This document shows positions 56,505 through 64,000 of a DNA stretch of 64,000 nt, one piece after another. The stretch comes from Acinetobacter sp. MB5 (GTDB lineage Bacteria > Pseudomonadota > Gammaproteobacteria > Pseudomonadales > Moraxellaceae): positions 1-64,000 of the forward strand of contig NZ_POVU01000003.1 of the NCBI RefSeq assembly GCF_003261585.1. Reading direction: 5' to 3'. Below the pieces are notes generated by a model. That model saw only the letters and a program-made list of their open reading frames with translations, had not been told where the DNA came from and ran no database searches. Position 1 is the first letter of the stretch; each line of letters starts with the position of its first letter. Made by a program: the position numbers and the translations under genes.

Positions 56505-57293
56505 ATGAATAAACTTGCCGTCAACTTGTCCATGATTTTCACTGAAGTCCCACTGATTGAGCGTTTTGCACTGGCTCGGAAACATGGTTTTGATCATGTG
56601 GAAATTCAGTTTCCTTATGAACTCAGTATTGAACAGATTCGACAACAACTTGAACAGCATCAACTCTCACTCTGCCTAATTAATGCACCTGTCGGTGACC
56701 TCATGCAAGGTGGAAACGGCTTGGCAGGTATCCCTGGGCGTGAACGCGAATTTTACCATGCCGTACAGCATGCTGTTCGCTATGCAACATTACTGAATGT
56801 TCCAAGTGTCAACATTTTGGCAGGTAAACAGCCCCTTGATGCTGATTTATTACCCTGTTTAGAAATTCTATCGAAAAATCTGAAACTTGCTGCTCACATC
56901 TTGACGGATTATCACATTCAGCCTGTATTTGAGATGGTCAACGGCACAGATATGCCACGCTTTCTGATTCAAAATATTGCCCAAGCTCAAGACATGATGG
57001 ATGTAGTGAATAACCCTGCGCTCAAAATGCAATATGACTGCTACCACATGGCAATGATGGGTGAAGATGTCCTTGAAGGCTTACAAGAGAATATTGCTCA
57101 AATTGGGCATATTCAATTTGCCGATTGCCCAAACCGCCATGAGCCCAATACAGGTGACATGGCATATGAACAGATTTTCCATTGGCTCAAACACAGCAAT
57201 TATCAAGGCTATATTGCGGCTGAATACAAACCGAGCAATCACTCAGAACAAAGCTTTGCGTGGAAAACACAATTTTTTGCAAATATATCCTGA
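56505..57293 (+). CDS. Hydroxypyruvate isomerase family protein
   Basis: A 262-residue TIM-barrel isomerase of the Hyi/OtnI group. The metal-binding residues lie in FEMVNGTDMPRF, KMQYDCYHMAMMGED and GHIQFADCPNRHEPNTGD, with a late EYKP segment. These enzymes convert hydroxypyruvate and tartronate semialdehyde, or 2-oxotetronate. AGGA lies before the ATG. It follows the GlxR-like gene by 3 bases, so the two act in one pathway, perhaps glyoxylate or sugar-acid use. Confidence 0.85.
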   Translation: MNKLAVNLSMIFTEVPLIERFALARKHGFDHVEIQFPYELSIEQIRQQLEQHQLSLCLINAPVGDLMQGGNGLAGIPGREREFYHAVQHAVRYATLLNVPSVNILAGKQPLDADLLPCLEILSKNLKLAAHILTDYHIQPVFEMVNGTDMPRFLIQNIAQAQDMMDVVNNPALKMQYDCYHMAMMGEDVLEGLQENIAQIGHIQFADCPNRHEPNTGDMAYEQIFHWLKHSNYQGYIAAEYKPSNHSEQSFAWKTQFFANIS

Positions 57294-57375
57294 GCATTTC
57301 GCTGCAAAATTTGAATTTTAGGCGCAAAAAGGCTATAGTTCACAGTGAGTAATTGTCAGGACAAACATACCTCTT

Positions 57376-57780
57376 ATGAATTTAGAACCATCGCCCGGCG
57401 CTTCTAATTCTCACAACCACTCTGTGGTAGATACACAAACTCAAGATGTGAGCGCTTGCTTGAATGCCATTCGTAATGCCCTTCAAGATGTAAAAGCCAA
57501 AGATATTATTGAACTTGATGTCAGCAGCATCAGCAACGTCGCAGATGCGATTGTGATTGCTAGCGGCACATCAACTCGCCACGTAAAAGCCCTTGCAGAC
57601 AATGTCGCAGAAGAAGCGCGTAAAGCAGGCTTTCGCCCAATCGGTATCGAAGGTGAACGTGATGCTGAGTGGATCTTAATCGATCTCGGTTATGTTGTAG
57701 TACATGTGATGCTACCAACAGCACGCAAATTCTATGATTTAGAAAGCTTATGGCGCACTCCAGATGCGTCAGTAGCATAA
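57376..57780 (+). CDS. rsfS: Ribosomal silencing factor RsfS
   Basis: A 134-residue protein of the Iojap family. It binds L14 on the 50S subunit and blocks joining with 30S when nutrients are low. The conserved core DIIELDVSSISNVADAIVIASGTSTRHVKALAD and EWILIDLGYVVVHVM are intact. An N-terminal 25-residue extension is rich in Ser, Asn and His. It is alone here; in many bacteria it lies with nadD and rlmH. A strong terminator follows. Confidence 0.94.
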   Translation: MNLEPSPGASNSHNHSVVDTQTQDVSACLNAIRNALQDVKAKDIIELDVSSISNVADAIVIASGTSTRHVKALADNVAEEARKAGFRPIGIEGERDAEWILIDLGYVVVHVMLPTARKFYDLESLWRTPDASVA

Positions 57781-57783
57781 AAA

Positions 57784-57817
57784 TAAAAAAAAGCGACTCA
57801 AATGAGTCGCTTTTTTA
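57784..57817. terminator. Bidirectional intrinsic terminator
   Basis: AAAAAAGCGACTCA at 57787-57800 and its reverse complement at 57803-57816 surround AA. It closes rsfS on the plus strand and the siderophore receptor gene on the minus strand. Confidence 0.92.
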
Positions 57818-57832
57818 CGCACAAAATAAAAA

Positions 57833-59926
57833 TTAGAATTTAAAGCGCAGATTTAAGTTAACCTGACGTTCATCACCCAATGCGACTACATAGTTACTTA
57901 CCCCACCTGCATAGTACTCAGTGTTGAAAATATTTTTAGCATTGACACTTGCTTGCCAGTTACGTGCTTTATAGCCCACTTCCGCATCAAACACTGCGTA
58001 ACCATGCACAGTATAGTTATATTTATAACTGCTTTTCTTCGACTCACTACGCACACCACCACCAATAAACCAACCATTTAATACACCTTGGTTAAATTCA
58101 TAACGGGTAGACAAGTTAAACATTTGTTTTGAGACATTGTTTAAGCGTTTACCAATATAACTCGTAATCTCATTATCTACGATACGTGCAGTCGGCAAAT
58201 AGGTATAATTGACACTGACCACCCAACTTGGTAACACGCGCGCAGTCAATTCAGTTTCGATCCCTTGGGTATTTTCCTCGCCTGTCTGGTAGTTATTCCC
58301 ATCAGCATCAGCAGATACCACATTGAAACGAGTGAGATCAAACCATGCCAAACTTGCTTGTAAACGCTGATCCAATGCTTGGAATTTAAAGCCTACTTCA
58401 TATTGTTTGGCTTTTTCAGGATCAAAGACATTGCCATTAACATCAACATCAGTCACAGGCAGGAACGATGTTGAATAACTCACATAAGGCGAAACCCAGT
58501 CATTAAAGGTATAAAGTCCAGCGATACTACCTGAAAATGCTTGGCTATCTTTACTGTCCTTAGAACCATCATAGTGGCTTTTTGCATCGACTGAAGCCCA
58601 GTCATGACGCAAACCTAAATTCACATTAAAACGATCAGTAACATCAACCTTGTCTCTAAAATACAAGCCCATCGTTTTCAGTGTCGTTTCAACACTATCA
58701 CTACGCAAGGTTTTGGTCGCACACCAATCTTTACTGGTATAACTTGGCGAGTAAATATTTAAAGCGCTAACGGTACAATTGTAGTTCCATATATCACGGG
58801 TATCATGCATTGCATCTAAGCCAAGCATAATATGATGCTGCATACCTGCAATCTCAAAAGTATTCGAGATATTGTTGTCGATACTCACATTCAGGTCATC
58901 ATAATGCTGATCACGCCCTTGACGAGTAATGGTGCTGCTAGTTGCAGTCGATTTACTAATAAAGACCGCCTGACCATCTAAACGTGATTTTTGTACGGCA
59001 AAGTTCTGTTTAAATGTCCAACCATTATCAAACTCATGTTTAAAGTTATAACCAACTCGATAAACATCTGAAATATAAGGATCTACACTCGGCTCACCAA
59101 TAAATAAGTGACGATCTACTTCACCATTACTATTCGGCAAAATACTGCCATATACAGGCAAGCCCTGCTGACGCACATATTCCTTATGACTATAGCTTGC
59201 AATCACTGACAAATCAGTCTGCTCACCTAGATCAAAATTATAAGAAGGCGAAATATAAAAGTTTTTAAAATAGACATAATCTGTTGGATCATCCTGATCA
59301 GAATAGGTCGCATTTAAACGCCATGCAGCTTTATCTGAACCTTCAATAGTATGATTGGTATCAAAACCTATCTGACGCAAGTTATTGCTACCATAGCGCA
59401 AATCGACCTGATTAAAATTGTCCTGAACGGGACGTTTCGTCACCAGATTGACGATTCCCCCTGGTGCGGTTTGTCCAAAGTCCATCGAATCTGGCCCTTT
59501 CACCACTTCAATACGTTCTAGACCTGTAATGTTACTTGCAGAATCAGAAGCTTGTGCCTGACGTAAACCATCGACATAAATTGCATCGGAAGACAATTGA
59601 CCACGAATAATAAAATCATCTGAACCACGACGACCCAGTGGTGCAGAGATTACACCTGATACTCCTTGAATTGCATCGGTCAAGTTCATGGCTTGCTTTT
59701 CTTCAATCTGTTCACGTGTCACCACAGAAACCGATTTTGCAGTTTTAAACAGCGGCTGTTCAGACTTTAAACTCTGTGTCGTAGTTGCCACATAACTGTC
59801 TTTTACGGTCTTATTTGCAGCAACAGTAATGGTTGGGAGCACATTTTCATCAGCAAAAGCGGGCTGCATTACAGCCATGAGTGCCAAAGCCAAACTGCTT
59901 GGCACAAACAAGAGAGGTTTATTCAT
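57833..59926 (-). CDS. TonB-dependent siderophore receptor
   Basis: A 697-residue outer membrane receptor. A signal peptide is cut after A25 (AFA-D). The TonB box is near LPTITV (30-35). The plug runs SVVTREQIEEKQAMNLTDAIQGVSGV to GQTAPGGIVNLVTKRP, and the barrel fills the rest, ending in the usual Phe (NLRFKF). The plug segment ERIEVVKGPDSMDFGQTAPGG is the family signature of FhuA/FoxA-like ferric hydroxamate receptors. A cysteine pair lies in an outer loop (NCTVSA...DWCATK). The siderophore is unknown. A candidate Fur box lies upstream. Confidence 0.9.
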   Translation of the reverse strand: MNKPLLFVPSSLALALMAVMQPAFADENVLPTITVAANKTVKDSYVATTTQSLKSEQPLFKTAKSVSVVTREQIEEKQAMNLTDAIQGVSGVISAPLGRRGSDDFIIRGQLSSDAIYVDGLRQAQASDSASNITGLERIEVVKGPDSMDFGQTAPGGIVNLVTKRPVQDNFNQVDLRYGSNNLRQIGFDTNHTIEGSDKAAWRLNATYSDQDDPTDYVYFKNFYISPSYNFDLGEQTDLSVIASYSHKEYVRQQGLPVYGSILPNSNGEVDRHLFIGEPSVDPYISDVYRVGYNFKHEFDNGWTFKQNFAVQKSRLDGQAVFISKSTATSSTITRQGRDQHYDDLNVSIDNNISNTFEIAGMQHHIMLGLDAMHDTRDIWNYNCTVSALNIYSPSYTSKDWCATKTLRSDSVETTLKTMGLYFRDKVDVTDRFNVNLGLRHDWASVDAKSHYDGSKDSKDSQAFSGSIAGLYTFNDWVSPYVSYSTSFLPVTDVDVNGNVFDPEKAKQYEVGFKFQALDQRLQASLAWFDLTRFNVVSADADGNNYQTGEENTQGIETELTARVLPSWVVSVNYTYLPTARIVDNEITSYIGKRLNNVSKQMFNLSTRYEFNQGVLNGWFIGGGVRSESKKSSYKYNYTVHGYAVFDAEVGYKARNWQASVNAKNIFNTEYYAGGVSNYVVALGDERQVNLNLRFKF

Positions 59927-60265
59927 AAAATCTAAAAAGTATCAATGTAAAATTATTTGCAAATATTAAACTTATTAATAATCTTTCTCAATAAAGATTT
60001 TCAAATCTTGTTACATTCATGCCAGATCTATAAAAATAAAAGTAAAAGCAATGAGTTAATTAAGACTCATGAAAATTAAATAAATTATTTAAAAATATAA
60101 AAAATACAATTATTTAAGATTTAAATTTAGTAAAAGTAAATAATTTATCAATATCAAAACTTACCATCACATTTTTATTTATTGGAGCTATCTCCTTTTT
60201 TAGATAGCTCCCAACCACTTTGATTACCATCCATCTTGAAGCTACAAAATGATGGAAAGTTTATT
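59927..60265. other. Intergenic region with candidate Fur box and a stem
   Basis: About 340 bases before the receptor gene. At 59971-59989 a 19-base site matches the Fur box consensus at 13 positions; this fits a siderophore receptor but is a weak match. At 60184-60211 GGAGCTATCT and AGATAGCTCC form a perfect 10-bp stem with an 8-base loop, a likely end of the DUF3303 transcript. The rest is AT-rich without other features. Confidence 0.45.
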
Positions 60266-60571
60266 TTAGATTGCTCCACTGAGTGTGCTTTCTAGTTTTT
60301 CGATTGCAACCGCCATCAGTGGACCGATTTGTTCATCAGTTAAGGCAGGAAAGGCTTCCATACAAAGAAGATCATTCCACTCCATCACCCATTGCTGTAT
60401 CAACTCTGCATCACTTGCTTCAATAACAGCAACACCAGATAGCTGTGCTACAGCATGCCATCTCCCTAGCATTTTTACGCCATCAGGCGCTTTTCCTCCA
60501 GTCTTCAAAAAACGCTCTATTGCGGCATTACGATTTTCTGGGCGAATATTCCATTTGACTATAAATAACAT
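60266..60571 (-). CDS. DUF3303 family protein
   Basis: A 101-residue protein of the DUF3303 family, MLFIVKWNIRPENRNAAIERFLKTGG to the end. The fold is ferredoxin-like, as in many small stress or antibiotic-monooxygenase-like proteins, with conserved VKMLGRWHAVAQLSGVAVIEA. No function is known. It is a single gene between the transhydrogenase and the receptor. Confidence 0.8.
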   Translation of the reverse strand: MLFIVKWNIRPENRNAAIERFLKTGGKAPDGVKMLGRWHAVAQLSGVAVIEASDAELIQQWVMEWNDLLCMEAFPALTDEQIGPLMAVAIEKLESTLSGAI

Positions 60572-60854
60572 AATTCACCTCTATGACTGATCGGTGCACT
60601 GAACATATACCTCTGCGGGAGCACACCAAGCCCGCCGACCAAACTACAGTTAAATATCCGTTATACTAAACAACTATTTTGACAACTTTCCCAATTAATT
60701 TTGATTATTTTTTGTTCACATTAGGCAACCAAAAAGATTTCCATCAATTCTTGATTTTCAAAAACAATAGAACATCCAAGACGATTAGAAACACGCAATA
60801 AATAGACGAATAATTAGGTTTAACTGAATAAATTTGATCCTAAATTTTGCCAAA
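60572..60854. other. Intergenic region, nothing assigned
   Basis: About 280 bases between the DUF3303 gene start and the pntB terminator. I see no gene, repeat or strong promoter. A short GCGGG/CCCGC pair near 60616-60636 is too small to interpret. Confidence 0.5.
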
Positions 60855-60882
60855 TAAAAAACCACCCGAAGGTGGCTTTTTT
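60855..60882 (-). terminator. pntB terminator with UUCG tetraloop
   Basis: On the minus strand GCCACC and GGTGGT flank TTCG and are followed by TTTTTT. It lies 20 bases past the pntB stop and has the same tetraloop type as the gcd terminator. Confidence 0.9.
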
Positions 60883-60901
60883 AAAAGTAAAACGCTTGAG
60901 A

Positions 60902-62359
60902 TTAGTGGCCTGTCCCATTTATGGCTTTAGCCATATCCTCTACCACTTTTTTCGCATCTCCAAACACCATCATGGTTTTTTCGTTATAGAACAAGTCGTT
61001 GTCCAGACCTGCATAACCTGTTGCCATAGAGCGTTTGATGACCATAATAGTCCGTGCTTTATGTGCTTCCAAGATTGGCATGCCATAGATCGGTGAACCT
61101 GGATCATCTTTTGCTGCTGGGTTAACCACGTCATTTGCACCAATCACCAGTACCACATCTGTTGCTGGGAAGTCCGAGTTAATCTCGTCCATTTCCAAGA
61201 TGTCTTCATACGGAACATCTGCTTCAGCCAAAAGTACGTTCATGTGACCTGGCATACGACCTGCCACAGGGTGAATTGCGAAACGGACTTTAACGCCTTC
61301 TTCCTTAAGCAAGTTTGCCAGTTCTTTTACCGCATTCTGTGCACGACCTTGCGCCATACCATAACCCGGCACAATCACAACGCTGTCTGCATTTGACATC
61401 AGGAAGCCTGCATCATCTGCTGAACCTGAACGGTAGTTACGTTGTACTTGCTCACCAGATGCTTTTGCACCCGCAACCGCAGCCCCCCCCATGGCACCAC
61501 CAAACAAGACATTGAAGATGTTACGGTTCATGGCTTTACACATAATGTAAGACAGAATCGCACCGGATGAACCGACCAACGAACCTGCTACGATCAGCAT
61601 GTTGTTTTCAAGGGTAAAACCAATTCCTGCTGCCGCCCAACCTGAGAATGAGTTCAGAAGTGAAACCACTACTGGCATGTCACCACCACCCACAGGTGCA
61701 ATCCAGACCCAACCGAGTGCAAGTGCGAGTGCGGTCATTGCCCAGAATGCTGGCATACTACCCGTGCTAAAGAAATAGAAACCGCACACCAACATGGCAA
61801 CAAACAAGGTTGCCTGTACAGGTTTCACCCAAGCACCTGCAATGGTTTTTGCCCATTTTTTCGCAGCCAGTTTGCCGTAAGCAAAGACTGAAGCTGTAAA
61901 GGTAATTGCACCAACAAAACAACCCACAAACAATTCAAACAGGTGAACTTTGCTCATGTGTGCATGCTGAACACCTGCCGTGGTCAGTGCAGCCTCATTT
62001 TGTTCAAATAAAACGGAAAGTTGGTTGTTATGCAAGATGGCTGCAACTGCAATTAACACCGCAGATAAACCTACCAAAGAGTGCATTAAAGCAACGGTTT
62101 CAGGCATTTGCGTCATTGGAACGGTACGTGCACGGGCAATCCCCACAATCGCACCCAACACCATTGCACCTCCAATCATCCAAACCACAGGATGATCTGC
62201 AACGAAAAAGGTACTTAATACCGCGATTGCCATCGCGATCATGCCGTAACGGTTACCCTTAATCGCAGTTTTCGGACTAGACAAACCACGTAGCGTCAAA
62301 ATAAAGAGAACTGCGCCGATGAGGTAGAACCAATCCGCATTCGCTCGAATAAATTCCAT
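60902..62359 (-). CDS. pntB: NAD(P) transhydrogenase subunit beta
   Basis: A 485-residue membrane subunit with about nine helices and a C-terminal NADP(H)-binding domain. VIVPGYGMAQGRAQNAVKEL, AIHPVAGRMPGHMNVLLAEA and DVVLVIGANDVVNPAA are the NADP-site segments. With PntA it uses the proton gradient to make NADPH from NADH. The start follows the PntA2 stop directly (TAA then ATG), so they are translationally coupled. This gives NADPH to biosynthesis, for example the proC and cysI steps seen in the window. Confidence 0.95.
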   Translation of the reverse strand: MEFIRANADWFYLIGAVLFILTLRGLSSPKTAIKGNRYGMIAMAIAVLSTFFVADHPVVWMIGGAMVLGAIVGIARARTVPMTQMPETVALMHSLVGLSAVLIAVAAILHNNQLSVLFEQNEAALTTAGVQHAHMSKVHLFELFVGCFVGAITFTASVFAYGKLAAKKWAKTIAGAWVKPVQATLFVAMLVCGFYFFSTGSMPAFWAMTALALALGWVWIAPVGGGDMPVVVSLLNSFSGWAAAGIGFTLENNMLIVAGSLVGSSGAILSYIMCKAMNRNIFNVLFGGAMGGAAVAGAKASGEQVQRNYRSGSADDAGFLMSNADSVVIVPGYGMAQGRAQNAVKELANLLKEEGVKVRFAIHPVAGRMPGHMNVLLAEADVPYEDILEMDEINSDFPATDVVLVIGANDVVNPAAKDDPGSPIYGMPILEAHKARTIMVIKRSMATGYAGLDNDLFYNEKTMMVFGDAKKVVEDMAKAINGTGH

Positions 62360-62686
62360 TTAGCTACCCTCTTTATTTTTTTGCTTTGGTTTAAACATTT
62401 CCAGCATACGCGCAGTCACCGCGAAGCCACCAAAAATATTAATACTGGCAAGAAACACCGCAATTGCACCGAGCACACTGACCACGTTAATGCTTTGGAA
62501 TTGCACATTGGCTTCAATACCCAGTGCAGGCATACCAACAGTTTGCAACATTGCACCAACCACAATGATCGATGACAAAGCATTGGTCACCGCCATCAAC
62601 GGCGTATGCAAAGCAGGTGTTACCCCCCAAACCACGTAGTAACCGACAAAAATCGCCAACACAAAAATCGTAATGGTTTCAACCAT
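62360..62686 (-). CDS. NAD(P) transhydrogenase subunit alpha, membrane part (alpha-2)
   Basis: A 108-residue protein with three transmembrane helices, equal to the C-terminal domain of the PntA of E. coli. [30 protein letters not shown] is the conserved core. The alpha subunit is split in two genes, as in Rhodospirillum. It lies 11 bases after alpha-1 and abuts pntB. Confidence 0.93.
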   Translation of the reverse strand: MVETITIFVLAIFVGYYVVWGVTPALHTPLMAVTNALSSIIVVGAMLQTVGMPALGIEANVQFQSINVVSVLGAIAVFLASINIFGGFAVTARMLEMFKPKQKNKEGS

Positions 62687-62697
62687 GAGAATTCCCC

Positions 62698-63825
62698 TTA
62701 ACCGCGCTTGAACAGCAGTGTGCCGCCATGAGTAACCAATAAGGCTTTTTGAATTTCATCTTCCTGATTAATCAAGAAGTTCTTGTCTTTATCAAAAAGT
62801 GTTTCAAGGAAATTAAAAACGTTACGGGCATAGAGTGCCGAAGCTTCGGTCGCAACCGTGGCAGGGATATTCGGCACACCCAAAATCTTCACGCCATTTG
62901 CAGTCGTTACCGTTTCATTCACTTTCGAGCCTTCAACATTGCCACCCGTTTCTACCGCCATGTCCAAAATCACAGAACCTGCTTTCATTTTGGCAACGGT
63001 TTCCGCCTTGATAAGACGTGGCGCATTACGACCCGGCAAAAGCGCAGTGGTAATGACGATATCTGCATTAGCAACCGCTTTATCCACAATGGCAGCCTGA
63101 TCTTTAATGTATTGCTCACCTGGTGTCCAGCCATAGCCATTTTTTGCAGCGTCAGCAGCACGCTGTTGCTCTTCTTCAGACATTGGCACGTCAAGCCATT
63201 TACCACCTAAAGATTCAACCTGATCTTTGGCAGTAGGACGTAAATCGGTTGCTTCAACCACTGCACCTAAACGTTTAGCCGTTGCAATCGCTTGCAAACC
63301 TGCCACGCCTACACCCATCACCACAACACGTGCAGGTTTTACTGTACCCGCGGCGGTCATAAGCATTGGAAACATGCGCTGGTATTCATTTGCAGCAAGT
63401 AAAACCGATTTGTAACCTGACAAGTTTGCCTGAGAGGACAAGACATCCATGTTTTGCGCACGAGACAAGGTTCGAGGCAACAACTCCAATGCAAATGCCG
63501 AAATTTGTTGGGTAGCAAACTGTTCAAGTTCCGTATTGCGATACGGGTCAAACATTGCAATTACGGTTGTGTTCGCAGAAATCTTGCTGATTTCATCCCC
63601 TTGGGGTGCACGAACTTTTAAAATAATCTGGCTGCCCTGATAGGCATCGTCAGCTATTGTCGCGCCAACCTGCGTATAAGCATCATTCAAATATGCGGCT
63701 TGAACACCAGCATCTTTTTCAATCACTACGCTATGACCAGCGCCAACCAACTTCTTTACAGTTTCAGGGGTCGCAGCAACTCGACTCTCTCCAGCAACTG
63801 TCTCCATAGGAATTCCGATTTGCAT
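62698..63825 (-). CDS. pntA: NAD(P) transhydrogenase subunit alpha, NAD-binding part (alpha-1)
   Basis: A 375-residue soluble NAD(H)-binding subunit. [20 protein letters not shown] is the family start; [31 protein letters not shown] is the nucleotide fold and [11 protein letters not shown] the mobile loop region. GAGG lies about 11 bases before the ATG. Together with alpha-2 and beta it forms the whole enzyme in one three-gene operon. Confidence 0.95.
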   Translation of the reverse strand: MQIGIPMETVAGESRVAATPETVKKLVGAGHSVVIEKDAGVQAAYLNDAYTQVGATIADDAYQGSQIILKVRAPQGDEISKISANTTVIAMFDPYRNTELEQFATQQISAFALELLPRTLSRAQNMDVLSSQANLSGYKSVLLAANEYQRMFPMLMTAAGTVKPARVVVMGVGVAGLQAIATAKRLGAVVEATDLRPTAKDQVESLGGKWLDVPMSEEEQQRAADAAKNGYGWTPGEQYIKDQAAIVDKAVANADIVITTALLPGRNAPRLIKAETVAKMKAGSVILDMAVETGGNVEGSKVNETVTTANGVKILGVPNIPATVATEASALYARNVFNFLETLFDKDKNFLINQEDEIQKALLVTHGGTLLFKRG

Positions 63826-64000
63826 TGAGCATGTTCCTCAGGCTAGTTTGTGTGTTAAAAACATCGCAAACTGCAATGTTTCTCCCATTTTTGATTCGGA
63901 TTGATTGGATTCTAATCAAACTTTTAAAAAATACCACCCATTATTCATTTAATAAATGACGATATTTCCATTCAATGCTTATTAAAAGTGACTCAAGAGT
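63826..64000. other. Region upstream of pntA, nothing assigned
   Basis: The last 175 bases hold the pntA leader and promoter region, which I could not resolve, and no visible gene to the window end. Confidence 0.5.

Noticed and set aside
60184..60211. Strong stem as a riboswitch of the siderophore receptor
   Set aside because: It lies over 250 bases upstream and downstream of the DUF3303 stop; a transcript end is the simpler reading.

Overview
The window is a stretch of chromosome from a gamma-proteobacterium, almost certainly Acinetobacter. The evidence is the low-GC codon use, an OmpA signal peptide and mature N-terminus of Acinetobacter type at the left edge, a membrane PQQ glucose dehydrogenase next to an OprB porin, and gene orders typical of the Moraxellaceae/Pseudomonadales: cysM-rlmD-relA-mazG opposite gacS, and pcnB-folK-panB-panC. 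The species cannot be fixed from the sequence alone. I see no rRNA, tRNA, CRISPR array, insertion sequence, integrase or prophage. Almost everything is core metabolism and information processing.

Layout. 1-1.0 kb: start of ompA and a lone FimT/GspH-type pseudopilin. 1.0-4.7 kb: sulfite reductase with its DUF934 partner, then an aldehyde dehydrogenase. 5.0-8.8 kb: gcd and oprB, periplasmic glucose oxidation and glucose uptake. 9.2-14.7 kb: AraC-type regulator, patatin-like phospholipase, methyltransferase, TrhA/hemolysin III and an MHS-type MFS transporter. 14.8-19.9 kb: minus-strand run ppx-accA-tilS-proC-yggT. 20.2-22.1 kb: trxA and rho. 22.5-24.3 kb: a small Ala/Ser/Glu-repeat lipoprotein and a decayed MerR regulator/NAD-epimerase pair. 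24.3-37.6 kb: the ancestral translation cluster thrS-infC-rpmI-rplT-pheS-pheT-ihfA, in the order known from E. coli but split by two blocks of unrelated genes. 37.9-39.6 kb: fatty acyl-CoA ligase. 39.6-45.0 kb: a tightly packed seven-gene minus-strand unit pcnB-folK-panB-panC-rapZ-ptsO-darP. 45.1-51.8 kb: cysM-exonuclease-rlmD-relA-mazG-comEA. 51.9-57.8 kb: gacS, a crotonase, a glxR/hyi-like pair and rsfS. 57.8-60.6 kb: TonB-dependent siderophore receptor and a DUF3303 protein. 60.9-63.8 kb: the three-subunit proton-translocating transhydrogenase pntA1-pntA2-pntB.

How the genes work together. Several units are textbook co-regulated sets: sulfite reduction and cysteine synthesis (cysI, cysM), pantothenate and folate precursors (panB, panC, folK), stringent response and nucleotide clean-up (relA, mazG), and redox balance (gcd, pntAB, trxA). 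Many starts are fixed by Shine-Dalgarno sequences or by stop/start overlaps. Some are non-ATG: infC ATT, pcnB TTG, rlmD TTG, the AraC regulator probably GTG.

Novelty. I did not find a convincing undescribed multi-gene system. The most unusual items are: the MerR/epimerase pair inactivated by four single-base deletions while its MerR-type promoter looks intact; the interrupted translation cluster; a possible short RNA or attenuator with a terminator-like end before the lipoprotein; a tail-anchored protein and a secreted protein of unknown function; a perfect 34-bp palindrome between convergent genes; and structured leaders before rho and thrS.
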